DNA from: DATFVA01 sp963832715
GTDB taxonomy: Bacteria > Bacteroidota > Ignavibacteria > Ignavibacteriales > Ignavibacteriaceae
DNA: 64,000 nt
Direction: 5' to 3'
Assembly: GCA_963832715.1 (NCBI GenBank)
Contig: CAWHVB010000003.1
Coordinates: 186,001-250,000, forward strand
Of this stretch, positions 44,888-54,109 are shown one piece after another (positions within the stretch are counted from its first letter, which is position 1; each line of letters opens with the position of its first letter). The position numbers were made by a program, and so were the translations under genes. The notes beneath the pieces were generated by a model. The model was given only the letters and a program-made list of their open reading frames with translations. It was not told the DNA's origin and did no database searches.

Positions 44888-46449
44888 TTACCTGGCGTAT
44901 CCTATTTTTCTAACCTCGCGGATAACCGTAACTTTGATCTGTCCCGGGTATTCCATTTCACCTTCTATTTTCTGAGCGATATCGTGTGCAAGTTTATCTG
45001 CAACGACATCATCAACTTTATCCTGTTCTACAACAACTCTTATTTCCCTACCGGCCTGTATCGCGTATGTTTTAGCAACGCCTTCAAATGATTTAGCGAG
45101 CGCTTCAAGAGTTTCAAGTCTCTTAACATATCCTTCAAGAGGTTCTCTGCGGGCACCGGGTCTTGCACCGCTTATAGCATCGGCAGCCTGCACAAGTGCT
45201 GCGATAGGACTTTCCATTTCAATATCTTCATGGTGAGAACCCACAGCATTAACGACGATCGGGTTTTCTTTATACTTTTTGGTGAGGTCATAGCCAAGGA
45301 GAGCATGGGACCTTCCACCGACTTGTCTATTGTTTTTCCGATATCGTGAAGGAGTCCGGCTCTTTTAGCCAGCTGGGTATCCAGTCCGAGCTCCGCTGCC
45401 ATTATACCGGTCAGGTATCCTACTTCAATACTATGCTGAAGCAGATTCTGGCCGTAACTTGAGCGGTACTTCATCTTACCAACATGCTTAATAAGTTCTG
45501 AATGCATATTATGAAGACCAAGCTGAAGGATTGTGTTCTCACCTTCCTTGATCATTTCCTCTTCAAGCTCCAGCTTTACTTTTTCAACTACTTCTTCAAT
45601 CCTTGCAGGATGGATCCTTCCGTCAGCAATCAGTTTTTCGAGAGAAACTCTTGCGACTTCCCTTCTGAACTGATCAAAAGAAGACAGAATAACAGCTTCG
45701 GGAGTATCATCAACAATTACATCAACACCGGTAGCAGCTTCAAATGAACGGATATTACGTCCTTCCTTACCGATGATCCTTCCCTTCATATCATCATTCT
45801 GGATCTGAACAACGGAGAGAGTAGTTTCTATGGAGTGGTCGGCTGCAGTCCTCTGAATCGACTGTACAATGATCTTTTGAGCTTCTTTCTTTGCATCAGC
45901 TTTAGCTTTTTCGATCAGTTCCCTTGTTATATGGGAGGCATCGGCCCTTGCCTGGTTGGTCATATTCTGAACAAGCATATTCTTTGCTTCTTCAGATGTT
46001 AACCCGGAGATTTTTTCAAGCCTTAAGTTCTGTTCCTTCTCTAATTTCGATACTTCAGCCAGCCGTGTTTCTACGGTCTTCTTTAAATCAAGTAGCTCTT
46101 TTTCAAATTGCTTGTTCTCCTTTTCCTTTTTAATAACAATATCAAATTTTTTCTCAATATTTTCTTCCCTGGTAATTAATTGTTTCTCGAGATGTGAAAG
46201 CTTCTGTCTCTTTTGATTAATTTCTCCATCAAATTCAACTTTCTTCTTATACCATTCATCTTTTACTTCTAATAGTTTTTCCCGTTTTAGATTAGTAGCT
46301 TCTTTCTGTGCATCTTCAATAAGGTGTTTTGCTCTTTCTTCAGCTGACACCAGGCTTTTTTTGCCTATGCGGGAGTTAAACCACCATCCGAAGTAAAAAA
46401 ATATCACAACGAGGACAATCACCATAGGAATGAGAAATAATATGTCCAT
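44888..46449 (-). pseudogene. rny: Ribonuclease Y (RNase Y), single-base frameshift
   Basis: Two frames give a complete RNase Y of about 520 residues: one N-terminal membrane helix (ILFLIPMVIVLVVIFFYFG), a long coiled coil, the KH domain (MKGRIIGKEGRNIRSFEAAT) and the HD domain (LLQHSIEVG, AGLLHDIGK). It starts mRNA turnover at the membrane. After SVEGP the expected HALLGYDL is displaced: the plus strand has three G at 45307-45309 where four would restore the frame into VGSHHEDIEMESPIAALVQAADAIS. One missing base in a homopolymer in a core gene points to assembly error. Confidence 0.9.
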
Positions 46450-46478
46450 TTTTCCTCCAATGCGGTATTTTAATAAAT

Positions 46479-46677
46479 CCGCTCCTGTCAGTGCGCCTTA
46501 ATCAGAAAAACTTTAATATGACAATGTGGGAACCTGCCAAAACGCTTTTTGCTTCCTCCAGTCCGGTCGTAAAACCGGATCCGGCAATGCCGGATGAGGC
46601 CTGTAATAGGCGCTTTGAGTCAAACTCCCTATGTTATGAAAGTTAGTTTTTCATTTATTAAGGGACTGACAGGGCGG
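46479..46677 (-). ncRNA. ssrS: Candidate 6S RNA
   Basis: The 199-nt gap between zapA and rny can be read as one structured RNA. Its ends pair: CCGC-C-CTGTCAGT at the 5' end with ACTGACAG-GA-GCGG at the 3' end, 12 pairs with one small internal loop. Inside are hairpins ATCCGGCA/TGCCGGAT and TCCGGT/ACCGGA. Length, closed-end architecture and position directly after zapA match 6S RNA, which sequesters housekeeping RNA polymerase in many bacteria. I could not test the central bubble against a covariance model. Confidence 0.65.
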
Positions 46678-46685
46678 AAACTTTT

Positions 46686-46997
46686 TTAGGATGGTTCGGC
46701 CAGACTAGGATCACTAAGAAGAAGCTTTAATTTTTTGACTTTATCTGCAGCTTGAATCAATAATTCTCTGTTTTTATTTTTCTCGAGAAAAAGATCGTAA
46801 GCAATATTCAGACAAGCTATGATCGCTATTGTTTGAGCTGGTTGGTCGGGAAGTTCGTCTTTTGTTTCTTCCATTACTTTATTAACATAAACAGCCAATT
46901 CTTTGGCTATTTCTTCATTCTCGACCAATAAAGAATATTCTTTATCAAATATTTTAATTTTAAGCTTCTTTTTATCCGTCATGGTTTTACCATCCAA
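46686..46997 (-). CDS. zapA: Cell division protein ZapA
   Basis: 103 residues. KIKIFDKEYSLLVENEEIAKELAVYVNKVMEE is the ZapA N-terminal domain, and IACLNIAYDLFLEKNKNRELL begins the C-terminal coiled coil. ZapA bundles FtsZ filaments at the division ring. It follows a small coiled-coil gene by 12 bp and precedes the 6S-like RNA, an order seen in other bacteria. Confidence 0.88.
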   Translation of the reverse strand: MDGKTMTDKKKLKIKIFDKEYSLLVENEEIAKELAVYVNKVMEETKDELPDQPAQTIAIIACLNIAYDLFLEKNKNRELLIQAADKVKKLKLLLSDPSLAEPS

Positions 46998-47009
46998 CCA
47001 TCAATATAC

Positions 47010-47321
47010 TTAAGAACTCAAATGTAAATCTATCCTGTTAACCAGGTTCTGAATTTTATTTTTTAATTCCTCTTTTTCATTATTATCCATTGAACCAAAC
47101 ATTGAATTTAACGAATTATTTCCGTTTTCATCAAGTTGTTTTTCAAGTGCTTCCATTCTCTGATGCAGAATTTTGTTTTCTTCTCTTAATCCGGAAAATG
47201 ATCTTTCAAGCTTGCTTTTTTCTTCAAGCAGCGTTTTTTTACTACTTATCAGTTCAGCAACAAGGGTCTGAATTTCTGAAAGTTCATTTAGGAGCACTTC
47301 GTGCTTTGTTAAATCCGGCAA
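47010..47321 (-). CDS. Small coiled-coil protein between pheT and zapA
   Basis: 103 residues, unrecognised. Heptad-rich sequence (LLNELSEIQTLVAELISSKKTLLEEKSKLERSF then KILHQRMEALEKQLDE) predicts an extended coiled coil, with a short helical C terminus (LKNKIQNLVNRIDLHL). Its start follows the pheT stop by one base and its stop is 12 bp before zapA, so all are cotranscribed. A role with ZapA in cell division is plausible from position and shape (ZapB-like), but no family match is claimed. Confidence 0.7.
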   Translation of the reverse strand: MPDLTKHEVLLNELSEIQTLVAELISSKKTLLEEKSKLERSFSGLREENKILHQRMEALEKQLDENGNNSLNSMFGSMDNNEKEELKNKIQNLVNRIDLHLSS

Positions 47322-49727
47322 CTAATTTCCTCTTAATTTAGCATTAAACTTTTCAGTCACAGCCGATATCAGATGAAGGAATTCTTTTTCAACTTCGTCA
47401 TCTGTCAGCGTTCTTTCTCTGTCAAAAAACTCCAGCGTAAAAGCCATACTCTTTTTGTTCTCTCCAAGTGTATCACTCTCAAACAGATCGAACAGGTTTA
47501 CAGATTTCAGTAATCCGCTGCTCTGTTCAAGTATGAAATCAGAAACCTGCTTATAAGTTACTGATTTATCGAATATAAAAGCAAAGTCTCTGAGAACTTT
47601 CGGGAACCTTAGGAGTTCTCTATATTGGCTTTTTGCCGCAGGCAGTTTGCTTAATTTATTAAGATTTATCTCGAAACAATAAACTTCCTGTTCTATATCA
47701 AATAATTTCAGAAGATTTTTATGAACAGAACCGCCTGATCCGATTTCAGAATTTCCGCCTTTGAGAGTAAAAACTGCATTATAATACGGATTCCTTTCGT
47801 GATTATATGAATACTCTAAAACATTGTCAAGCGAAAATTTTGAGATAAATGACTTAATAAATCCCTTTAAGTCATAAAGGTCTGCTGTTTCCTCCTGCGA
47901 ATACCACGATTTTCTCCTGGATTTGCCTGTAATTACAAAGATAAGGCTTTCATTTTCATTAAAATCCTCAAAGTCTGCAATCATTTTTTCTGATTTTAAT
48001 TGAAAAATGTTCCCTACCTCGAAAAGCTGAAGATCTTTTTCACCGACATTTATATTTGCTGAGACTGTCTGCAGGGCTCCCGTCAGAAGCGATGTCCTGA
48101 GAAAGGCCATATCCGAACTCTGAGGATTCAGTATTTTTATCGGGTTTCCTGTCAACGAAGCAGTTTTTTCACTCTGAAGAGGGTTGTTTATCATTTCATA
48201 AAAACCAAGTTCCACAGCAGTTTCTTTTACTTTAGTTGTGAAATCGGATTCATCTTTCTTTTCACCGAGGGTGATCGAAATTTTAGTCACTGTGGGAATA
48301 TTATCGTATCCGTGAATACGCGCAATTTCCTCAATAAGGTCTATTTCACGCTCGATATCGGGGCGAAATGCCGGAACTGAAACGTGAAGTTCTTCATTTG
48401 TCTCAACTAATATCCGCATTCCAAGCTTCACCATGATATCAGAAATTACAGCTTTGCCGATGCTGTAGCCTAATATTTTTTCCACCCTTTCAAACCGCAG
48501 CCTTATTTCCTTTGGTTCGATTTTTTCGGGATAAACATCAAGCACTCCCTTTAGTATTTCACCCCCCGCAAACTGCAAAATAAGCTGCGCCGCCCTCTCT
48601 GCCGCGAATACAGTCCCGTTCGGATCAGTTCCTCTTTCAAACCGGTAGGATGCGTCAGTGCTTAAGCCCAGCACCTTGGATGCATACCGTACACTCGAAG
48701 GATTAAAATAAGCACTTTCGATAAGGATATTCCTGGTCGCCGGGGTTACTTCCGAGTTCTCTCCTCCCATTACTCCTGCAATAGCAACAGGCTTTTCTCC
48801 ATCGCAAATCATAAGAGTTCCGGCAGGAAGTTTTCGTTTTTTTGAATCCAGAGTTGTAAAGTTTGTTTCCTTTTCAGTGCTCCTGACAATAATCTTATGG
48901 TTGGAAAGATTTTCAAGGTCGAACGCATGGAGCGGCTGACCGGTTTCGTACATTATATAATTTGAAATATCAACAATATTATTAATAGGTCTTAGTCCGA
49001 TATTTTTTAAGCGTCTTTTCAGCCAGACAGGCGAATCCTGTACTGTAACTCCCTTCAGAATCCGTGAAGAATACCTCGGACAATTTTCTGTATCAATTAT
49101 TTCAATCTCGGCGGCCTCAAAAGCTTTTTCCTCCGTTTCTTCGAAATCAACAACAGGAAGTTTAACTTCTCTCTTAAAAATCGCCGCAAGATCCCTTGCC
49201 ACTCCAATATGCGACAGCGCATCAGGTCTGTTAGGGGTTATGGCGATCTCAAGAATAACATCATTTAGGTGGAGTGCATCAGATATGGGGGTACCTTCTT
49301 CAACATCATTATCAAGTACCATTATACCGTCATGGTTATCGCTGATCTGAAGCTCAGCCTCAGAACAAATCATTCCATTGGATTCAATGCCGCGGATCTT
49401 TGCCTTTGTAATCTTAAAATTTCCTTTTGGTACAACAGCACCAATCTGAGCAAATACCACTTTCTGTCCTGCATCAACATTTGGGGCACCGCAGATTACC
49501 TGGTATTCATTTTCTCCTGTACTGACAGTACAAAGTGAAAGTTTATCGGCATTGGGATGTTTTTTCTTTTCCTTTACGAACCCTACAACGAAATTCTTAT
49601 AGAGTGAATTCTGATCTATAACCTCTTCAACTTCAAGGCCGCTCATTGTAAGCTGCTGGACTATCTCTGAAGCGGATACGTCCGAAAGATCGACTAATTC
49701 TTTTAACCAATTTAAAGAGAGTTTCAA
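47322..49727 (-). CDS. pheT: Phenylalanyl-tRNA synthetase beta subunit
   Basis: 801 residues, normal length. MKLSLNWLKELVDLSDVSASE starts it. The EMAPII-like tRNA-binding domain follows (VVGFVKEKKKHPNADKLSLCTV, residues about 46-150), then the B3/B4 editing region (TPNRPDALSHIGVARDLAA), the B5 domain, the catalytic-like core (YDNIPTVTKI, NPLQSEKTASL) and the C-terminal anticodon-binding FDX domain (FPKVLRDFAFIFDKSVTY). It pairs with PheS to charge tRNA-Phe. It lies 15 bp after pheS. Confidence 0.96.
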   Translation of the reverse strand: MKLSLNWLKELVDLSDVSASEIVQQLTMSGLEVEEVIDQNSLYKNFVVGFVKEKKKHPNADKLSLCTVSTGENEYQVICGAPNVDAGQKVVFAQIGAVVPKGNFKITKAKIRGIESNGMICSEAELQISDNHDGIMVLDNDVEEGTPISDALHLNDVILEIAITPNRPDALSHIGVARDLAAIFKREVKLPVVDFEETEEKAFEAAEIEIIDTENCPRYSSRILKGVTVQDSPVWLKRRLKNIGLRPINNIVDISNYIMYETGQPLHAFDLENLSNHKIIVRSTEKETNFTTLDSKKRKLPAGTLMICDGEKPVAIAGVMGGENSEVTPATRNILIESAYFNPSSVRYASKVLGLSTDASYRFERGTDPNGTVFAAERAAQLILQFAGGEILKGVLDVYPEKIEPKEIRLRFERVEKILGYSIGKAVISDIMVKLGMRILVETNEELHVSVPAFRPDIEREIDLIEEIARIHGYDNIPTVTKISITLGEKKDESDFTTKVKETAVELGFYEMINNPLQSEKTASLTGNPIKILNPQSSDMAFLRTSLLTGALQTVSANINVGEKDLQLFEVGNIFQLKSEKMIADFEDFNENESLIFVITGKSRRKSWYSQEETADLYDLKGFIKSFISKFSLDNVLEYSYNHERNPYYNAVFTLKGGNSEIGSGGSVHKNLLKLFDIEQEVYCFEINLNKLSKLPAAKSQYRELLRFPKVLRDFAFIFDKSVTYKQVSDFILEQSSGLLKSVNLFDLFESDTLGENKKSMAFTLEFFDRERTLTDDEVEKEFLHLISAVTEKFNAKLRGN

Positions 49728-49742
49728 CTTAATTTCTCCGGA

Positions 49743-50756
49743 TCAAAACTGTTTAAGGAATCTAACATCATTCTCGAAAAATAATCTTATATCATCTATT
49801 CCATACTTCAGCATAGCTGTCCTTTCGATACCCATACCAAAAGCATATCCCGTATACTTTTCAGGATCATAACCGACTTTCTTAAATACATTGGGATCAA
49901 CCATTCCGCATCCCAGCACCTCAAGCCAGCCTGAATACTTGCATACACGGCAGCCTTTGCCGTGACAAAGGAAACAGGTAATATCCATTTCCGCACTGGG
50001 TTCTGTAAACGGAAAATAACTCGGCCTGAACCGATATTTAATATCCTCACCGTAAAACTGCTTTGCAAAAGAAACAAGGGTGCCTTTCAATTCGGCGAAT
50101 GTTACATCGGTATCGACGTAAATTCCATCAACCTGGTGGAACATACAGTAGCTCCTCGCGCTCACCGCTTCATTCCTGTATACCCTTCCTGGCATAATTG
50201 CCCTGACCGGAGGCTGATGTTTTTCCATTATTCGTATCTGCACAGGAGTAGTATGGGTACGGAGCAGAAAACTGCTGCTGACAAAATAAGTGTCCTGCAT
50301 ATCCCTTGCAGGATGATCCGGCGGGAAATTCAAAGCCTCAAAATTGTAATAATCTGATTCTATCTCAGGTCCGACAGCAACAGCAAAACCAAGGCCTTTG
50401 AAAATATTTTTTATCTCATCAACTGTCTGAGTAAGGATATGTTTGCTGCCGACGGGTTTATATTTTCCCGGAAGTGTCAGGTCGATTCTGCTTTCGAGGG
50501 AAGTACCGGACGATTCGATCTCTTCTTTTAGCGAATTGAATTTATCCGAAAGCTCATTGCGAAGAAGATTAAGTTCCTTTCCCATCATTGGTTTTTGATC
50601 TTTTGGAACTTCTTTGAGTTCATCAAAAAGCTTAGAGAGCAGTCCGTTACGGCTTAAATATTTTATCCTGACATCCTCCAACTTCTCGGGAGAATCGGCC
50701 AGGTTAATTTCGATATTAAATTCTTCCCTCAGGGAACCAATTTTTTCATTCAACAT
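49743..50756 (-). CDS. pheS: Phenylalanyl-tRNA synthetase alpha subunit
   Basis: 337 residues. An N-terminal coiled coil (residues 1-90) is followed by the class II catalytic core: GSKHILTQTVDEIKNIF, GPEIESDYYNFEALNFPPDHPARDMQDT (motif 1 and 2 region), RTHTTPVQIR, and GIERTAMLKYGIDDIR (motif 3). CFLCHGKGCRVCKYSGWLEVLGCGMVDP carries the Cys-rich segment seen in many bacterial PheS. The gene follows rplT by 65 bp on the same strand. Confidence 0.96.
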   Translation of the reverse strand: MLNEKIGSLREEFNIEINLADSPEKLEDVRIKYLSRNGLLSKLFDELKEVPKDQKPMMGKELNLLRNELSDKFNSLKEEIESSGTSLESRIDLTLPGKYKPVGSKHILTQTVDEIKNIFKGLGFAVAVGPEIESDYYNFEALNFPPDHPARDMQDTYFVSSSFLLRTHTTPVQIRIMEKHQPPVRAIMPGRVYRNEAVSARSYCMFHQVDGIYVDTDVTFAELKGTLVSFAKQFYGEDIKYRFRPSYFPFTEPSAEMDITCFLCHGKGCRVCKYSGWLEVLGCGMVDPNVFKKVGYDPEKYTGYAFGMGIERTAMLKYGIDDIRLFFENDVRFLKQF

Positions 50757-50821
50757 TTCATTCCGATTATTTAAAGTAATACCCTTCCATATACAAATAT
50801 AACGATATGGAAGGGTAAATA

Positions 50822-51169
50822 TTAATTAGCAGAAAACTTAACGAGCTCTGCAAATGCTGATGGATTCTCAACAGCAAGGTTTGCAAGAACTTTCCGGTTT
50901 ACCTCAACGCCCTTTGTATCAAGTGCGTGGATAAGCCTGGAGTAAGTTGTTCCGTTTTCCCTGGCAGCAGCATTTATCCTGGTAATCCAGAGACTCCTGA
51001 AAGTTCTCTTTTTAAGTCTTCTGTCCCTGTACGCATGGACAAGGCCTTTTTCAACATGGTTCTTCGCAATAGTATAAACTTTGCTTCTGGCGCCCCAGTA
51101 TCCTTTGGCCTGTTTCAGCACCTTCTTCCTTCTCAGGTGAGAAGCGACTTTGTTTTTCGATCTTGGCAT
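50822..51169 (-). CDS. rplT: 50S ribosomal protein L20
   Basis: 115 residues, the normal length. MPRSKNKVASHLRRKKVLKQAKGYWGARSKVY is the basic N-terminal rRNA-binding extension and RDRRLKKRTFRSLWITRINAAARENGTTYSRLIHAL the globular start. L20 is needed for early 50S assembly and represses the infC-rpmI-rplT operon in E. coli; the same gene order is kept here. It lies 16 bp after rpmI. Confidence 0.97.
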   Translation of the reverse strand: MPRSKNKVASHLRRKKVLKQAKGYWGARSKVYTIAKNHVEKGLVHAYRDRRLKKRTFRSLWITRINAAARENGTTYSRLIHALDTKGVEVNRKVLANLAVENPSAFAELVKFSAN

Positions 51170-51185
51170 TTTTGTTCACTCCTCT

Positions 51186-51377
51186 CTATTGAAGCATTGT
51201 TTTAACATGTTTTGAATCTGCAACGGAAACCATGGATGAATGGCGAAGATTTCTTTTCCGTTTTGTGGATTTGGAGGTAAGGATATGGCTCTTGTAAGCG
51301 TTTTTCCTTTAAAACCTTCCGGATGCGGTCTTCTTAAATGTTTTAGAAGCACCGCGGTTGCTTTTCATTTTCGGCAT
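51186..51377 (-). pseudogene. rpmI: 50S ribosomal protein L35 with an in-frame premature stop
   Basis: A 63-codon frame lies where rpmI is expected, between infC and rplT, with an AGGAAAAGC site before ATG 51377. It reads MPKMKSNRGASKTFKKTASG and RF, then a TAA, then RKNAYKSHILTSKSTKRKR and NLRHSSMVSV, which is L35 throughout. The TAA at codon 23 stands where L35 has Lys (AAA). Either one substitution (A to T) or two compensating indels in the TTTTAAA run made it. In such a small essential-like gene I favour a sequence error. Confidence 0.85.
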
Positions 51378-51385
51378 AGCTTTTC

Positions 51386-51925
51386 CTATTTGGTTTTTTT
51401 GGTTTTTGGTTTTGCTGTGGGAACGAGGATAACGCTCATATTGCGTCCTTCCATTTTAATGGGAGATTCAACCTTGGCAAGGTCTTCAGTTTGTTCTATG
51501 AACCGGTTTAACAGTTCTTCGCCTTGTTCGGTGTATGCCATCTCCCTTCCTTTGAACATTACCACAGCTTTTACTTTATTTCCTTCTTCAAGGAAATTAA
51601 TAGCGTGTTTTACTTTGAAATCAAAATCGTGTATATCGGTATTCGGATGAAGCCTGATTTCTTTCAGCAGAGTAATTTGCTGGTTTTTCCTTTGTATCTT
51701 TTCCCGCTTCTGTTGTTCATATTTGAATTTTCCGAAATCAATTACTTTACAGACTGGTGGCTTGGCCTGGGGAGCAATCTCAACCAGATCGAGACCTCTC
51801 TCCTGTGCAATTTTCATTGCATCTCTTACTGTGTAAATACCGGCCTGGGAACCATCAACGTCTATAACCCTTACTTTGGGGGCTTTTATTTCCTCGTTTA
51901 CCCTGACACTATCTTTTTGAGCGAT
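51386..51925 (-). CDS. infC: Translation initiation factor IF-3, non-AUG start
   Basis: About 179 residues. The first ATG in frame (51817) would cut off the conserved N-terminal domain; upstream codons read SVRVNEEIKAPKVRVIDVDG and then QAGIYTVRDAMKIAQERGLDLVEIAP, exactly the IF-3 start. No ATG, GTG or TTG precedes them, so translation most likely begins at ATC 51925 or ATA 51928, after the GAGAGG at the end of thrS. Rare starts for infC are known from E. coli (AUU), where IF-3 uses them to control its own synthesis. The C-terminal domain (KEIRLHPNTDIHDFDFKVKH, KVKAVVMFKGREM) is complete. Confidence 0.93.
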   Translation of the reverse strand: MAQKDSVRVNEEIKAPKVRVIDVDGSQAGIYTVRDAMKIAQERGLDLVEIAPQAKPPVCKVIDFGKFKYEQQKREKIQRKNQQITLLKEIRLHPNTDIHDFDFKVKHAINFLEEGNKVKAVVMFKGREMAYTEQGEELLNRFIEQTEDLAKVESPIKMEGRNMSVILVPTAKPKTKKTK

Positions 51926-51927
51926 TA

Positions 51928-53883
51928 TTAACCTCTCTTTTTGTTATTGATTCTTTTTAAAATTTCTTCTTTAATATTATAAATAAAATCGGATAAAGAA
52001 AATGTTCCAATGTCACCTTTTTTATGTTTCCTGACTGAAACATTACCTGACTCCTGCTCTTTTTCCCCGATTATCAACATATAAGGAACCTTCTTTGTCT
52101 CCCAGTCTCTTATCTTATAACCGAGTTTTTCGTTTCTCTCATCAAATTCAGCCCGGATACCTTCTTCCTTTAATTTCGAGATGATCGACTGAGCAAATTC
52201 GAAGAAATTCTGAGATACAGGAAGAACAGCAATCTGCACCGGGGCCAGCCATAAGGGAAACTCGCCGGCATAATGTTCAATGAGTACGCCGATAAATCTT
52301 TCCAGCGATCCGAATGGAGCGCGGTGAATAACTACCGGTCTGTGCTTTTGTCCGTCGCTGCCTGTATATTCCAGATCGAATCTTTCGGGCATAACGTAAT
52401 CAACCTGTACAGTTCCAAGCTGCCACTGTCTGCCGAGTGCGTCCTTAACCATAAAATCTATTTTAGGACCATAGAAAGCGGCTTCACCTTCTTCAATATG
52501 ATATTTTAATCCCATCTGGTCTGCTGCTTCTTTAATCTCTCTCTGGGCCCTGTCCCACATTTTTATATCACCGCCGTATTTTTCTACATTTTCATCTCTG
52601 AATGACAGCTGGGTTCTGAAATCTTTAAAACCCATCTGTTCAAAGACAACCTGAATAAGTTCAATTACATTGCATACTTCGTCTTTCAATTGATCTTCAC
52701 GGACAAATATATGTGAATCATCAACTGCGAATGAACGTACCCTTGTCAAGCCGTTAAGTTCACCCGACTGTTCATAACGGTAAACTGTCCCGAACTCAGC
52801 ATATCTTATAGGAAGATCCCGGTAGCTCCTCGGCTTGCTGGCATAAATCATAAAGTGATGAGGACAATTCATCGGCTTAAGCAGATATTCCTCCTTACCA
52901 TCTTCTAACTGAATAGGAGGAAACTGACTATCTTTGTAGTAAGGATAATGTCCGCTTGTCTTATATAAATTAATATTTCCGATATGCGGTGTAATTACCG
53001 GTTCATAATTGCGCTTCCTCTGCTCGCCGCGAAGATAATTCTCAAGAGTTTCTCTTAATATAGCACCCTTCGGAAGCCATATGGGAAGTCCGCTTCCAAC
53101 GCTATTCGATATGAGAAACAACTCGAGGTCCTTGCCTAATCTGCGGTGATCCCTTTTCTTAGCCTCTTCAAGCCTCTCAAGGTATTCATCAAGCATCTTT
53201 TTCTTAGGAAAAGAAATCCCGTAAATTCTCTGAAGCTGCTTGTTATGTTCATCTCCACGCCAGTAAGATCCGGATACGCTTAACAGCTTTACATATTTTA
53301 TCTTTCCCGCTGACGGAAGGTGAGGACCAGTGCATAGATCAGTAAAATCACCCTCATTATAAATACTTATAGCTTCATCTTCCTCATTTATCTCACTGAT
53401 GATTTCGATTTTGTACTCATCGCCTTTGCTGCTGAAGAATTCGAGAGCCTTATTTTTTGACAATTCAACACGCTCAAAAGAATTATCCTCCTTCGATATC
53501 TTATTCATTCTCTCTTCAATTACCCGGAGATCATCCTCGCTAAGCTTTTTATTAATATCGAAATCATAGTAGAAGCCGTTCTCAATAGCCGGACCCACGC
53601 CGAACTTCGCTTCCGGATATAACGAAAGAATTGCATGCGCCATTAAATGAGAAGTAGAATGCCAGTATACTTCCTTTCCCTTTTCATCTTCGAAGGTAAG
53701 AAATTTTACAACGGCATTGTGTTCAATCGGAGCTCTCAGATCTCTAACAGATCCGTTTACTTCAACGGCGAGAGTATCCTGCGCCAATCTTGGAGAGATT
53801 GATTCAGCAACCTGGTAACCGGAGATGCCTTTATCATACTCCCGGGATTTACCGTCAGGAAATGTAATTTGAATTTTTTCCAT
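51928..53883 (-). CDS. thrS: Threonyl-tRNA synthetase
   Basis: 651 residues from ATG 53883; a longer frame would add 20 residues that lie in a terminator. An N-terminal TGS domain (QITFPDGKSREYDKGISGYQVAESI) precedes the editing domain with HSTSHLMAHAIL and CTGPHLPSAG. The class II core has YEPVITPHIG, LKPMNCPHHFMIYASKPRSYRDLPIRYAEFGTVYRYEQSGELNGLTRVR and HRAPFGSLERFIGVLIEHYAGEFPLWLAP, then the anticodon-binding domain. It heads the run thrS, infC, rpmI, rplT, pheS, pheT. Confidence 0.96.
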   Translation of the reverse strand: MEKIQITFPDGKSREYDKGISGYQVAESISPRLAQDTLAVEVNGSVRDLRAPIEHNAVVKFLTFEDEKGKEVYWHSTSHLMAHAILSLYPEAKFGVGPAIENGFYYDFDINKKLSEDDLRVIEERMNKISKEDNSFERVELSKNKALEFFSSKGDEYKIEIISEINEEDEAISIYNEGDFTDLCTGPHLPSAGKIKYVKLLSVSGSYWRGDEHNKQLQRIYGISFPKKKMLDEYLERLEEAKKRDHRRLGKDLELFLISNSVGSGLPIWLPKGAILRETLENYLRGEQRKRNYEPVITPHIGNINLYKTSGHYPYYKDSQFPPIQLEDGKEEYLLKPMNCPHHFMIYASKPRSYRDLPIRYAEFGTVYRYEQSGELNGLTRVRSFAVDDSHIFVREDQLKDEVCNVIELIQVVFEQMGFKDFRTQLSFRDENVEKYGGDIKMWDRAQREIKEAADQMGLKYHIEEGEAAFYGPKIDFMVKDALGRQWQLGTVQVDYVMPERFDLEYTGSDGQKHRPVVIHRAPFGSLERFIGVLIEHYAGEFPLWLAPVQIAVLPVSQNFFEFAQSIISKLKEEGIRAEFDERNEKLGYKIRDWETKKVPYMLIIGEKEQESGNVSVRKHKKGDIGTFSLSDFIYNIKEEILKRINNKKRG

Positions 53884-53897
53884 TTTTACTTTTCTAA

Positions 53898-53922
53898 TAA
53901 AAAATCGGAGACGTACTCCGAT
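53898..53922 (-). terminator. Terminator/attenuator-like hairpin before thrS
   Basis: On the minus strand ATCGGAG and CTCCGAT form a 7-bp stem around TACGT, followed directly by T6. It lies 48 bp after the tRNA-Val 3' end and only 15 bp before the thrS start, so it ends the tRNA transcript and may also work as an attenuator for thrS. Confidence 0.7.
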
Positions 53923-53969
53923 AGGCAACAGAACAATTAACAATTATTAATTGTTAATTTTTAATAGTC

Positions 53970-54046
53970 TGGTGGGCTCTAGAGGAGTCGAACCTCTGAC
54001 CTTCTGCACGTCAAGCAGACGCTCTAACCAACTGAGCTAAGAGCCC
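53970..54046 (-). tRNA. tRNA-Val (anticodon GAC)
   Basis: The minus strand folds as a cloverleaf: acceptor GGGCTCT/AGAGCCC, D arm with AGCTCAGTTGGTTAGAGC, anticodon stem TCTGC/GCAGA around TTGACGT (anticodon GAC), T arm CAGAGGTTCGACTCCTCTA, discriminator A and an encoded CCA. It is 64 bp from tRNA-Leu on the same strand, probably in one transcript. Confidence 0.93.
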
Positions 54047-54109
54047 TGACTTTGTACCTTATAATTAATAATTATCAATGAATAATTATAAATTGTTCAT
54101 TGATTTTAG

